Origin: Metaphire vulgaris
Lineage: Eukaryota; Annelida; Clitellata; Crassiclitellata; Megascolecidae
Reading direction: 5' to 3'
DNA: 64,000 nucleotides
NCBI GenBank assembly: GCA_018105865.1
Contig: CM030842.1
Span: 11,801,367-11,865,366, forward strand
The position numbers and the translations under genes were made by a program. Of this stretch, positions 11,874-24,004 are shown piece after piece. The notes under the pieces were generated by a model. That model was not told where the DNA came from. It ran no database searches and saw nothing but the letters and a program-made list of their open reading frames with translations. Every line of letters starts with the position of its first letter. Position 1 is the first letter of the stretch.

Positions 11874-12613
11874 ATTACATCGAAGAAAATTTGTGCGTCT
11901 TTAGGATGTTGCGTGGAAGAAATAACGTCAGAAGAGCAGGAAGAGGAGGAGGAGGAGGAGGAGGAGGAGGAGAAGGAGGTGAATCAGACTTGAAGTCTAG
12001 ACTTGAGTCGATGGGGACCATCCATGAATCACACAGCGCCATTACCAATAATTGATCCCGAGACCATTTCAATGCGCCGTCACCTAACGTTTCCAATGCA
12101 GAGTCGTAGTTGTCATCGTCGTCGTCATCATTCGTTCGAGTGATTCAGAGACTCCGCAATGACGACGACGACGACGACAAAGTGAATCAATCGACTCTTC
12201 AGCAGATCTCCCTGCAATAAGCAAGCGAAGAAGCCGGCTTCCCAGAGACCGGCCTTCCTTTCGATGCCTAGAAACGAAGGGGCGGTGTCGCTGTCGCGCC
12301 GGGCGCCGGGCGCCGGGCGCGTGCTCGCTCGCCGCAGCCGCGAATAGGGCGTGTCGCCGGCGCGCCGGTGGGCGAGCCCTTCCTGGCCGATGCGGGATCC
12401 CATTGGGCGGCGCTCGGGGCGTGGGGGGCCTTCGAGGCATAGTCGACCGGTCCTTAAAGCCCCGAACGGGAATCGGTTCCTGGCAGCAACGCAGTCGACA
12501 CCGATCGATTCAGACTCTATCTCCGTCTCTGTCTCTGTCTCTCTCTCTCCGTCTCTCCCGTCGCGGTCCTGTCTCTTGCCTTGACGTCGTCGACGACGGA
12601 GGAGCGAGTATCG
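11874..12613 (+). promoter_or_regulatory. GC-rich 5' flank and probable 5' UTR of SoxC
   Basis: Immediately upstream of the SoxC start the sequence becomes strongly CpG-rich (12200-12600), with a GGCGCCGGGCGCCGGGCG run near 12300 and a CT-rich tract at 12510-12560. A GAG-triplet run lies at 11940-11980 and a CGA-triplet run at 12160-12178. There is no clear TATA box, and the transcription start cannot be placed. Open frames here on both strands look like triplet by-products. Confidence 0.4.
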
Positions 12614-12992
12614 ATGCTGCCTCAGGGTCTGTTGCTGTCGTCGGGGCTACTCGACGGCGCCGCCGCCGCCGGGGTGTTCGGGTCGCAGCTGGTCGACCCG
12701 TCGTCGCGAACGCCGTATTCGGACGCGACGAACTGCAAGAAGTCGGCGAATCACGTCAAGCGACCGATGAACGCCTTCATGGTCTGGTCTCAGATTGAAC
12801 GAAGGAAAATCTCGGAGGTAAGTCGTCGACAGACCGGCGCCACTGTTCACGATGATTTCGTCGTGAAAACAAATTGAAGATATTCAAATTTTGTTTTGAA
12901 CTCTGTCTCTGTCTCTCTGTGTCTGTCTCTCCTGTCTCTGTCTGCCTGCCTGCCTGCCTGTCTGTCTCTCTGTCTCTCTGTCTGTCTGTCTC

Positions 12993-13052
<60 letters not shown>

Positions 13053-13644
13053 AATTACTGGGTTTGGCTTTAAGGTGCTGCTATTTCCATGGGGGGGGGC
13101 ACTTCGCTTAAGTGCCAAGCTGTTCGCGTGGTTTTCAGAAACTAAGAAGACAATTGCAAGTGATTCCCCGTTCAACTATCAATACAGTGTATAAGGGTTT
13201 CTGAGTTGCAATCGAGACAGAACCAGCTGTAGAGGAGGCCTACGCCTTTGGACCGTAGCAGCCCAGTGCCTAAACTGCGTCTGGGCAAAACCCTTCACCT
13301 GCGCCCAATGACGTTCACTATGGACAGCTGGGGTTTAATAATAGAACTCATTCAGTCCGCGTACTTTAAAGACTATGGCACGCTTTGGATTCAGCTGTGC
13401 AGGGCATGTGCCACCGGCCATTAGCCACGCTCTTCGGTGTCTACGCAATAGTATTAGAGACAACACAAGCACTACAGAACCTATAGAATTGCCTGTCGCT
13501 TTCCGTAAACAGACGAACAGACACCTTTTAAACTGTGCTTACTACGGATCTGATAATGCGTTTGTAAACATTCATTGTATAGGCGCAATATAAATAACCA
13601 ATGTATGCATGTATGTACGTATGTGTGCATGTAAATATGTATGG

Positions 13645-13676
<32 letters not shown>

Positions 13677-15523
13677 TGTATGTATGTATGTATGTATGTA
13701 TGTATGTATGTATGTATGTATGTATGTATGTATGTATGTATGTATGTATGTATGTATGACTAATGTATCTTGTGATTTTGACTTAATCTATGTTTGCGCA
13801 AACGATCTATATGATCGTTGCCGACTTTAAACACTTAATATTGTGCAATGAATACCCTACAGTAGACTTAGAGACGAGACTTAGAGAGACCTATTTAGAC
13901 ATGTTAGTAAGCCTTGTGGCAACGACAGCTTTCAGTTAATTACATTGTGCCCTGCAGAGGGCGCGCGTATAACTGCGTGACGGCGAAGTGACAGTTTCTG
14001 ATTTTGACCCAAATATGCGCCAAAGCATTTCGTCACGAAATTCACGCACGTTTCGGCAGCAACTGACCGGCACTTATGCAATGGCGGCTCCAGGATTTGG
14101 CAAGTGGGAGACCGGTGCATGGGTGGCAACTTCTCAGGATGGGGGCCAACCATTTTTGATGGGTGTATAGTAATAAGTATATAGGGTCCCAACAGCGGTC
14201 ACTGGGGGCAGACATTCAATAGGGAGTTTGGCCCCCAGACCCCACGTGTGGAGCTGGAGCCGCCACTGCAGTTATGGCCTCGTTGAGCGCCAACTTTGCG
14301 TCTATAGTGACGGTGGTCTGGAATGGTTTCATCTGTAGGTTCAACCAGACATGCACAACGCGGAGATCAGCAAACGTCTCGGCCTCCAGTGGAAGATGCT
14401 GTCGGAGGCTGAACGCCAGCCGTTCATCGAAGAGGCGGAACGGTTGCGGGTACTGCACGTCCAAGAGTACCCGGACTACAAGTACCGTCCACGGAAGAGG
14501 CTGACGACTCACTCGAAGCAGAAGGCGACGTCGGCCGCGAAGGACGCCGTCGTCGCTAAGGGGCCTTGCGCTTCGTCGTCGTCGTCGCCGCCGCTGCCGA
14601 GGATCAGTCCGTCGGAACAGCGGCTACACACCCTGACGGTGACCGGCGGCGGCGGCGGGGGTGGGGTGACCAAGCAGACGAAGGGGGCAACGGGTACCTC
14701 CACGTGACCATCGACGAAAACGGGATTCTGAGGAACAGCGACGGTAGGATACTCGTCGAGAACATCCAAGACTCCGTCAAGTTCCAGCTCACTCCACCGA
14801 TCACGTTTCCTCCGTCGAGTCCCAACATGCCCTGTTCTCCGGACATTCCGGAGAGCGCCAGCCTCTATCCGGACGTCGTCGGATCCGGATTCGACGTCAA
14901 ACCAGTCCGCGTCCTTCCGATCTTCGCCGCCGCCGCTCCTCCTCTGAAAGACCCATCCACTTTCGGTGGCGGCGGCGGCGGCGGATGTTTTTCCGACCCC
15001 TACGTCACGACGTCCGCCGTCACTCCGCTGCCGTCAACAGGATCGGAACTCCCCTTCGGGCGCCGCCGCCGCCGCCGCCGAGGAGGAGTCCGGAGCGTCG
15101 GCGCTCGCCGGACTCGACTCCGTCTCGGAATGGGACTTCCTCCACCTGCCCGCCGCCTGGCAGTTGGAACTGAGAAACATGGAGCTGGGAAAACTGACGG
15201 ACAACGACCTCCGTGCCCTCGACACCCACCCGCAGTCATCCCTCAACGACGACGACGACGACTACGACCCCGACCCCGAGCCCGACCTCGGCGCTCAGAC
15301 GGTCTTCTTGCCGCCGACCGGTCAATCGGTCGCCTCGGCCGCGTACGAAGTCCAGGCGCCGGTCAACTTTCTCGACTATTCCATCACGCCGGAAGTGCGA
15401 GAACTCCTGGGCAACGAGTGGATGGGATCCGGTCTGGAGCCGTTCATCACCATATCCTACAAAGATCATTCCAGCGGCGCTCCGTTCAGCATCCAAACGC
15501 AGCTGATAAGCGACCTCGTCTGA
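12614..15523 (+). CDS. SoxC: SoxC-group HMG-box transcription factor (two coding exons; assembly frame shifts)
   Basis: This is a nuclear sequence-specific DNA-binding regulator. Coding parts are 12614-12817 and 14339-15523, joined in phase 0 (GAG|GTAAGT ... TGTAG|GTT), about 462 residues. The HMG box spans about residues 46-122, with [29 protein letters not shown] and [19 protein letters not shown] is typical of SoxC (Sox4/11/12). The C terminus (about 411-462) has [15 protein letters not shown]...ITISY, which fits the conserved SoxC activation motif. Acidic D/E runs and a poly-Ala run precede it. In exon 2 the frame slips at the G-run 14683-14687 and returns at the C-run 15051-15054; between them only another frame looks coding. 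One missing G and one extra C would restore a single frame, so assembly error is likely. The ATG at 12614 is the first in frame before the HMG box. The intron inside the HMG box differs from intronless vertebrate SoxC genes. Confidence 0.92.
12899..13049. repeat. CT/CTGT microsatellite in the SoxC intron
   Basis: A composite of CTGTCT, TGCC and (CT)n runs, 80 bp after the splice donor. Long open frames here encode only Leu-Ser or Arg-Glu. Confidence 0.95.
13190..13758 (+). repeat. Possible retroelement remnant ending in a (TATG)n microsatellite
   Basis: 13375-13593 is open (72 codons) and ends in a SINE/LINE-like phrase, TATAGGCGCAATATAAATAA, followed by (TATG)n at 13645-13758. That order, body then short tandem tail, suggests a truncated retroelement in the SoxC intron, but the protein is not recognisable. 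Confidence 0.35.
14079..14268. mobile_element. Short family C MITE in the SoxC intron
   Basis: The ends CAATGGCGGCTCCAGG and GGAGCCGCCACTG are inverted; flanks CACTTATG and CAGTTATG agree at 7 of 8. It ends only 70 bp before the exon 2 acceptor and lacks the core motif. Confidence 0.75.
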
Positions 15524-15821
15524 TGAGGTGTAGGTTGACAGTCTACCTGGTGCGAAATGCCGGTTGTGTCTCCCATATAGAATGCGGCGATGACCAAGTG
15601 AGACTGTATAATTCACTGTATAATAAGCAATCATCTTCGGACGTTTGCGGCGACTTTGCAAAATATCCTATATCTGAATGCAAGTGAAACTTTTGCCTTA
15701 TTATACCAGCTTATGTATGTTAGCGGCCATATCATATTATATTAATGCCAATTTTCACGGTGTGCAGCTATCTTGACTGAATTTCGCTAATATTTTTGTA
15801 ATCAGCTCTTTGAGATGTATT

Positions 15822-15842
15822 AATAAAGTATGTATTAATAAA
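15822..15842 (+). terminator. Twin polyadenylation signals of SoxC
   Basis: Two AATAAA hexamers at 15822-15827 and 15837-15842, about 300 bp after the SoxC stop codon, in an AT-rich 3' UTR. No competing + strand gene lies between. Confidence 0.6.
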
Positions 15843-15849
15843 GTAGGCC

Positions 15850-16440
15850 TACATGTGAAACCTTTTAGATATTTTGTTACATATATTATTATATTTTTAT
15901 TATGGTCTTTGCCATATATATATATATATATGCATATATATATTATATTTATATAATATATATACATATAATTTATATATATATATATATTCTGATTATG
16001 TGTATGCTTTCTATATGCTTGTTAGAATTAACGGATTTAATCACACTTGTTCCCGCGAATAACACTGTTATTTAATGACTGGCCGTTAGCAGACGTGCAC
16101 TGTTATAGCTGTTTATGGATTTCATTGCAAAATCAAACTATGCGTCGTTACTAAATCTATTGAAAAATTTCTAAAGAGATCAAACTTTGGTTTATTGAAT
16201 CAATTTGCTTTGTAAACAGCTTAAATTTCTAAAATCTTATTTGTAATTAATGCGATCAAATGCCGGATAATTGAGTTCTTGTTATCGGAATATCTATGTT
16301 TGACCGAATTTTAATAATTTTCCTTCAGAATATAAATTTCATTTGGTTTATCAAATTAATTATACACAAGATTCCACCTGTTAAGACATACTTGAATATA
16401 TTTGAGAGAGATTTTGTGTGATACAATTCCATTTTGGCTA

Positions 16441-16494
<54 letters not shown>

Positions 16495-16605
16495 TTGCTA
16501 TTACTATTATTATTGTCGTCAGCATCATCATCATCAGCATCATCATCACCATTATCATCATCAGCAGCAGCAGCATCAATATCATCGTCATCATCGTCAT
16601 CATCG

Positions 16606-16686
<81 letters not shown>

Positions 16687-18310
16687 CTAATATTCTTATA
16701 ATTAATGAAGGCTCATTTGTGAATGCATTTATGGTTAGTTATTGGACCATTGCGTTGTTTGTAGATTGCGTTCGACTTGCAAAGCAGCTGACGGTTCATT
16801 TTAGATCGATCTCTCTCTATTATTGCATTTATTTTAGAATCTGTCTTTTAAAGAACGTTCTGATGTCAGTGTTTCGTATTTAGTTGGACGTTTTGTTTAG
16901 CATTTTCATTTACTTTTGACTGTATTCCGAGACATTGTTACGCAATAACTGTGTAAATGTAAACCGTGAAGATAACTCTAATTCAGGACAGTAGATTTAT
17001 AGCGTTTTCTACCATTTTTCTACTTTTATAATTCATGCATTATTTATAAAATCTGCTTCGCATTATCGAGAGTATTTTATAGAGGTTTTTGATAAAGATA
17101 TTTGAAGACAAAACGCAGAAGATTTATTATTAAACTTGATATCAGAAAGAAATCGAGTTTTCAAGTAATCTAATAACTGAAAAAAACGCAGGGCATTCCA
17201 AAACTATGGAATAATTCAAAATATGCAAACTGGCAATTTGTATACAAGTACAAGGGACTATTGTATAGTTCTCTATCCATTAGGCCTAGATTCTATTTTA
17301 TTACCAGTTTTGCCTGTGGAAAGTACATGCATTTCATTGGAGTTCTTAATACTAAATAATCAGATAAAGTCCATGATCTGGAGCCTTAATTCAAGTTAGA
17401 CGGCGACTGACACCAAATGGATGTTCACTGTTCAGTCTTACGGACGCAAGGACTATGTGTCCAGGACTATGTGTCCAGGAAATTTTAAGCGCTAAACGTA
17501 GCTACGGGTTTTAACAGATTGCTCCTCGGTTTTCCAAATGGCGAACATCTGAAAAACCGAGAAGCAATCCTTAAAATCCTGCCAAACAATCAGTCAGATT
17601 TTTCCAAGCCTACAAGGAGCTATAATTATCTTCTGTGCATCTCGAACATGAGGCCGTGACTCTCGGAACTGTCGTAGTCGGATATTCAGAATAGGGTCAT
17701 CATCTCTTATGCAGGTGAACGATGTCTGATACGATAAGGGTTGTTTTTTTTGGGGGGGAAGCATCGCGAGATACCCAGCAGACCGCCCCAGCCATAACAT
17801 TTAGGGTAATGTCACTAACATGAAAGTCAAATCTTGAGCTTTTTGGGGCAATTTTCAAAGCCTGTGTTGCAACTTATAGCGGACACTCTATACCCTCTGT
17901 CCCCAATAACATTTTCTCATCGATTTTCACGAATGTCACTAGTATAGGCTCGAATGGGGGCGTGTGCCCCTACCGGCTACGATGTTTCGTCTTAGATAGG
18001 GTCAACTGTATGGTTGAAATTCGTGAAAAGTGAAAACCTTGTCGCGGGTACGAACATATCAGTCTTCATTAGCAGCAAAAATGTAAGAAGCATAAAGAAT
18101 CAGCTTCGCGCAATATAAAAATTGAAAAACAGGTATAGCCCTCAAGCATGCGTTGGTTAATCGACTCTGCTTTCTTCTATTTACTCGATTTTGTGTAGAC
18201 ATCGGCGGGTGGGGGCATATTCCACCTCGCACTCCACCCCTGAGCACTCAAAACGACGTCATGCTCATCAGTCATCACTCTGCGGTTGAAGGTTAACTCA
18301 ATGATTGGCC
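15850..18310. other. AT-rich intergenic stretch
   Basis: It holds TA-rich runs (15915-15990), the triplet microsatellites listed separately, and TAGGCCTA at 17281. A GGGGCATATTCCACC phrase near 18215 recurs inverted near 21330. No gene is recognised; the - strand frame at 17594-17800 has no known match. Confidence 0.4.
16441..16687. repeat. (ATT)n followed by (ATC)n microsatellites
   Basis: An (ATT)n run at 16441-16496 passes through mixed triplets into a near-perfect (ATC)n run at 16610-16687. Confidence 0.95.
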
Positions 18311-18480
<170 letters not shown>

Positions 18481-18498
18481 GGTGTTTACCCGTCAAAA

Positions 18499-18663
18499 AT
18501 GACGGGGGACATTGGCTGTTTTACCACCCGATTTTGTGCAAATGCAATAGCATCTTATGACGGGGAGATTGGCTGTTTTACCACCCGATTTTGCGCAAAT
18601 GCAATAGCATCTTATGACGGGGAGATTGGCTGTTTTACTTTTGCGCAAATGCAATAGCATTTT
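18499..18663. repeat. Tandem repeat of about 60 bp, three copies
   Basis: The unit contains GACGGGGAGATTGGCTGTTT and GCAAATGCAATAGCATCTTA. The third copy lacks the ACCACCCGATTT segment. Copies are nearly identical, so the duplication is recent. Confidence 0.85.
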
Positions 18664-18885
18664 GAGCAATTAATTGCCCTTAACTCGCCGCCTTTTCCTT
18701 CAACCGAGTTAACGCCCATTCGCAGAAATTTTCTGAAAATTGATAGTCAACGTTAGTGTAATGATTTGGCAGTGTCGAACGACATGTAGTGCTTGATTGT
18801 CTTGTTTGCTGTGCTGATTTTTCACGCCGAGCAACAGCCTGCTCCTCATTCTCACTTGATTGTCGGAAAGCTCGTGAACGCTCGA

Positions 18886-19375
18886 CATTTTTGTTTTGCA
18901 CGGAAGGTTAGAAAGAGGAATAAAAAAAGCTAAACAATGGTGCAAACCTCATCTTTTTAGCTCTTATATAGCCCGAGATGTAGCAAATTCAAAAAAATTG
19001 GAAACTTTCTCAGAATTCAAAACTTTCGCGAAATTCACCGATAATAATTATGTTCAAACATTGGGGTCATCGAGTTAGAATTGATAGATCTTTATGTCAA
19101 CCGATTTTCAAACTTTTTGGTTTATTTTGTTCCTCTGACATCCCTTTAGAACTTTGCCGCTGACCAAAGTGGGGTTACCGCTGAAAATATTTTGCTAGGG
19201 AGCTTTACAAAAATTTCGGGGGAGAGGGTGAAATTTTAGGCCGTAAAGTGGGCTCTACCCCCAAATTTTTTTGTTTTGCACGGACGGTTAGAAAGAGAAA
19301 TAAACAGTCTAAACAATGGTGCAAACCTAATCTTTTTAGCTCCTATATAGCCTGAGATATAGCAAATTTAAAACG
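18886..19375. repeat. Pair of direct repeats of about 110 bp
   Basis: 18886-18998 and 19264-19374 share TTTGTTTTGCACGGA, GGTTAGAAAGAG, CAATGGTGCAAACCT, ATCTTTTTAGCTC and ATATAGCC at roughly 85-90 percent. The 270 bp between them are not duplicated. The origin is unknown. Confidence 0.75.
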
Positions 19376-19505
19376 TTACAGCAATCATTTCTGAAGAACG
19401 CTTTTCCAAAAATTAAATTCCCAGTACGGTGACAGCGTCTGAAAATTTAATCCACAATTGAGGGGTAAAATTTAAAAAAATAGGGTTTGAGGTTAGGAAA
19501 GAGTA

Positions 19506-20235
19506 AATATATATAATAACGGGAGGGGGCAGGGCATTGGGAGAGGGAAGGGAGATTTGGGAGGAGGAAAGTGGGTTGTACGGGTTTTCGGAGCAGCGTT
19601 GTGTAGGTTTGGAAACGGGGTTTGGGGCCGGTGGGGTAGGGCTGATGGGTTGGGGCCTGGGCGATTGGGAGAGGGATGGGTAGTTGGAAGGGGATAAGGA
19701 GAGGGAAGGGGAACGGGGGTTTAGGGCCGGGGCGGGAATGGGTTGAGGCTGGAATGGGTTGGGCCCGGGGCGATTGGGAGAGGGATGGGGAGAGAAAAAG
19801 GGATGGTGAGAGGAAGGGGAACGGGGTTTGGGGCCGGGGCCGGAATGTGTTGGGGCCGGGGTGATTGGGAGAGGGATGAGGAGAGGGAAAAGAGATGGGG
19901 AGAGGAAAGAGGAACGGGGGTTTTGGGCCTGGGCCGGAATGGGTTGGGGCCGGGGCGATTGGGGAGAGGGATGGGGAGAGGGAAAAGGGTTGGGGAGACG
20001 GAAAAGGAACGGGGTTGGGGGCGATTGGGAGAGGGATGGGGAGAGGGAAAAGGGTTGGGGAGACGGAAAAGGAACGGGGTTGGGGGTTGGGGGTCGATTG
20101 GGAGGGGGGATGGGAGAGAAAAGGAGATGGGGATAGGGAAGGGAAAGGGGGTGTGGGGCCGGGGCAGGAATGGGTTGGGGTCTGGGCGATTGGGAGAGGG
20201 GATGGGGTGAGGAAGGGGGACGGGGGTTTGCTGCA
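19506..20235. repeat. G-rich minisatellite, irregular period 60-110 bp
   Basis: Seven repeats of CGATTGGGAGAGGGATG (near 19660, 19770, 19860, 19957, 20018, 20092 and 20184) are joined by GGGGCCGGGGC and GAACGGGGTTGGGG segments. The G-run density would allow G-quadruplexes. Frames on both strands stay open (a 282-codon Pro/Ser-rich one on the - strand), which reflects the composition and not a gene. Confidence 0.85.
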
Positions 20236-20880
20236 ATTAAGACGCTTCGTTAAACGCTCCGGTTTGATTAAACAATATTTGGTTGTCAATGACAACAGCG
20301 TCTTGCAATACCCGCCGTGTTGCCGTCGGACAGACGGACGGACATCGAGAATTATATAATAAGATTACGAACATTTATAAAGCGCAAGTTCGCAGTGCAG
20401 CAAATGCGAGAAGCAATGCTAGTTCGTTGATGAAACCCAGCCTAAGCTTTCCTTAAACCTCGACTGAAAACGGTCTTCGTCCCTGGTAGAAAGTACTACG
20501 GTCTTTGTGAAATTCAAGCAGCTTCAGCTGAAACCAACAACTAGCGCTGCCTCAATAATACCGTGTGCCTCGATATGCATCACCGCAATACTCGTGTAAA
20601 CACATCAATACGCTGCACCGTGAGCAACCTGAGTTTAAGTTACAGGAAAACTAAAAAGTACTTATTGGAGAAATACTTGACGTGATTCCAGGGTCAAACC
20701 CTATCTGGGTTAAGTACTTCGAAACAAAGCATGCAGCACAAAGCGTAGAGGGGCAACAATCCCCATCGAAGGCGGCTCAACTTCAGACTGGTTTAGAGAG
20801 GCAAGTCCATATCGGGATGGAGGTAATCCGATCGGGCCACCAGTTACATGCGAACTCTTTATATCCAGACTAAATATAAA
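20236..20880. other. Unassigned stretch
   Basis: A phrase AACATTTATAAAGCGCAAGT near 20370 resembles the ends of other (ATT)-tailed repeats in the window. Nothing else is identified. Confidence 0.35.
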
Positions 20881-21058
<178 letters not shown>

Positions 21059-21603
21059 CCGGCCGGGCCATCGTCGTGGTCGCTGAGGCTTATTCTAATT
21101 CAGACGGCGTGCTTTACCGTGTGAAGCCAACAGCAGCCAATGCCGGGCAACGCTGCTTTGCCCCGGCTTCCACTCATCTACGGTATAGCGCCTGCAATTT
21201 GAGATAGAAGCCGCCTTGGAGATGAAAAAAGGGGCTCAGAGCATCGGAGTCACGCTATAGACACACCCTTCAACCGGAGAGGAGCGATGAGTATGACATC
21301 ATCGAGTGCCCTGGAAGGAAGTGGAGTGCGCGGTGGAATATGCCCCCTCCCCCCACCTCCCACCCCACTACCCACCCGGTGTCTGCTCTGCACTCGACTC
21401 AACATCGAGTCAAACGGACGAAAGCGGGGTCGTTTACTTTATTATAGGACTCCTATAATTATATAAAGTAGTGATCAACAAATGGATGGAACCTGCACGG
21501 CATTGGGTGAAAGCGGGGAATGGCCTGAAGAATGGTTAGACTCATACTTCCTCCCACTATCAAAAAAGGAGGTCGTAGAAACTGCGATAACTATAGCCAT
21601 AGA

Positions 21604-21895
21604 CAGTGACGTAGCCAAAAGGGGGGGTTGGGGTTAAAAACTTGAAATCCCCTTGCCTGTCGAAAACAAAATATTTTAAAAGAGTTCCTATGCATTTTAA
21701 ATTTTGGGACGCGATTTTGGGGGTGAAAACCCCCTTGGCTTTAGAAAGTAACGGTCGAATTCAGGACGTGGGAGGAGGAAAAAATGGAGATGAGGTGACG
21801 ACCTTTTTTTGCTTGTCAAGATTTTTCCGAAGTTGGTCATGGCCATCTAAACCAAAAAATAAAACCTCCTTCCGGAAATCCTGACTGCGCCACTG
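21604..21895. mobile_element. hAT-like MITE, family A (copy 3), inside the retrotransposon
   Basis: The ends CAGTGACGTAGCCA and CTGACTGCGCCACTG are inverted; flanks GCCATAGA and ACTATAGA agree at 6 of 8. The reverse-transcriptase reading resumes after it (NY before, YRT after). A core motif is at about 21797. Confidence 0.8.
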
Positions 21896-21962
21896 ACTAT
21901 AGAACAACTGCACTGGCGTCGCATGGAAACAAGATAATTCTGAGAACTATACTCTTAACATG

Positions 21963-22090
21963 ATTTATAGTGGCTTAGGAGGCATTACTGTCTGTGTGAA
22001 AGCCACTAGAGGAGCTAACGGGGCTTGAACCCGCTTCGTCAGCCTGCCGCTCCAGCGCGTAACCCACTCTATACCATCTTCCGCTCTTTA
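21963..22090 (-). mobile_element. Short retroelement-like insertion
   Basis: It interrupts the reverse-transcriptase reading and contains AGTGGCTTAGGAGGC, related to the AGTGGTTTAGGAGGCTAAG phrase that follows (AAT)n runs at 41370, 48395 and 58147. A GGCTTGAACCCGC segment resembles a tRNA B box. The exact ends are uncertain. Confidence 0.4.
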
Positions 22091-22292
22091 CTCGAAAGAC
22101 AACTAGCAAAACAGAAAGTGAACTGGATATTAGGCACGATTCCGTAAAGAGAGAGGCACACGATACCCAGTAACAAATCTTAGGATACTTTTAGAAAAAA
22201 GCAACTGAACAACAAGTACCACTTTACATGTGTTTTGTGTATTTCAATAAAGCATTCGACTCGGTAAGGCATGACGAACTATGGAATGGATA

Positions 22293-22520
22293 CATGGGCC
22301 GCATGATGGGCGCCCGCACATTGGGGCAAGAGGGGGCACATGCCTCCCCTGGAAAATGCAAATACGAATATATCACATTGAAATTTGAAAAAACTTGCTA
22401 AAATATTAACCGTGACCACAGTGTTAAAATGTGTTTTGCCCTCTCCTGGAAAAATTTATGTGACATAACTGTGACCATTGTGTTTTGCCCCTACTGGAAA
22501 AATTTCTGCGGGCGCCCATG
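22293..22520. mobile_element. DNA transposon MITE inside the retrotransposon
   Basis: The termini read CATGGGC from both sides, with GGGCGCCCGCA just inside, and identical 8-mers AATGGATA flank it. The interior has two related GAAAAATTT..TGACCA segments. It splits the reverse-transcriptase frame after the KAFDS motif. Confidence 0.75.
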
Positions 22521-22893
22521 AATGGATACGTATGATAGAGATGGGATACCCACTGCCTCTAATAGAACTGCTGACCAAACTTTATTTAAAAAACAGAAAG
22601 CTAAAGTCAAGTTGGCCGGAACGATGTCAAATTGGCTGAAGGCAAAGAAAAGGAGTTAGACAGGGCTGTGTTATATCGCCGTACCTGTCTAACATCATGG
22701 CAGAAAAGGTAATGAGAGAAGCACTGGACGGTTTCACAGGGGACATTAAAATAGGAGGGAAAATGCAGTGCAATTTAAGATACGCAGATGGCATTATATA
22801 TACTCATCGGAGGTTCAACTGCAGAATTACAGGATCACGAAAAAGAGGTAGACCAAGAAAGAAGCGATCATCAAAGAATGGACAGGACTCACC

Positions 22894-23027
<134 letters not shown>

Positions 23028-23098
23028 CGCAGGCGAGAAGAAGAGCAGAAGACCGTAACACATTGAAGAAGACAGGCCAATCTTCGGAGCAAAGACGG

Positions 23099-23251
23099 TA
23101 AGGTTATTTCTAGGATTATCAATTTGGGGGGGGGGTGTCGGTATATTTTGGGGTCCCTGCCTAAAAAGTCTGACAAGCAAAAAAGGTCATCCCAGGCTCT
23201 CAGATTGGGGGTGTTGGGAGGGTGTTAGGGGGAGGGGGTAAAATACCCCTG
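23099..23251. mobile_element. MITE, family F (copy 2)
   Basis: It begins TAAGGTTATTTCTAGG and ends AAAATACCCCTG. Flanks AAAGACGG and GAAGACGG agree at 7 of 8. A core motif is at about 23170. Confidence 0.8.
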
Positions 23252-23399
23252 GAAGACGGTCGAAGACAAGACAAGACATAATATTAAATCTGAAAATGTC
23301 ATCTCACGAAAAACGGAACGTCAGAGTTTTTCAACACAGCTGTTCATACAAACAAGTGGCTTAAACGAAAGCGAAGAGTAGGGGAGGGGGAGGGAGAGG

Positions 23400-23611
23400 G
23401 GGATGCGCTCACCGTAATTCGTGTACTCAGCTGCTCCGAGTGAACGAGTGATACTCCGACCCGTTATCGGCGCTGAGCAAACGCGCCGATTACGACCGAC
23501 GGTCGGTCGGTCGACCCGATCGGTCGCCGCTCTCGAGTGTTCGGGCGAATCGAGTGTCGCGACCTGCGAACGTCGCATTCGCCGGAAAGTTGACTCAGTA
23601 AGCCGAGCGTC

Positions 23612-23681
<70 letters not shown>

Positions 23682-23696
23682 GAGAGAGAGAGAGAC

Positions 23697-23730
<34 letters not shown>
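23400..23730. other. CpG-rich block followed by a (GA)n/(GACA)n microsatellite
   Basis: 23400-23610 is single-copy-looking and very CpG-rich (GACGGTCGGTCGGTCGACCC, CTCTCGAGTGTTCGGGCG) and ends near a possible donor, CA|GTAAGC, at about 23597. It could be a promoter or first exon, but no gene follows. 23613-23730 is a GA/GACA repeat. 23731-24000 is unassigned. Confidence 0.3.
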
Positions 23731-23731
<1 letters not shown>

Positions 23732-24004
23732 CGCTCTCTCTCAAATGATGATTTAATGCTTCCTTACTTATCGGACGGGTCGACGACATCCAAGAATCGC
23801 CCGTTAATTAATAGAGTTAAACAGTTCGGCGACATAATGACATAATGGATGGGGAAATGGATAGGAACTATGGACGTTACCAGTCCGTTGATACTTCACT
23901 TGCATTTCTGTGCAAATAAACAAGTATTTAATGGTGAAGTAGGTCCCGTACACAATGAACAAATTACAGAGCTACTCAAATGACACGATGAATATCTTGT
24001 TCAT

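Noticed and set aside
12403..12850. Overlapping frames on both strands at SoxC exon 1
   Set aside because: They are shadows of the GC-rich SoxC coding exon.
19447..20295. 282-codon Pro/Ser-rich frame on the - strand
   Set aside because: It lies in a G-rich minisatellite whose other strand and frames are open too; there is no domain or codon pattern apart from the repeat.
22011..22090. tRNA gene suggested by GGCTTGAACCCGC
   Set aside because: No cloverleaf can be completed; it is at best a SINE-like B box.
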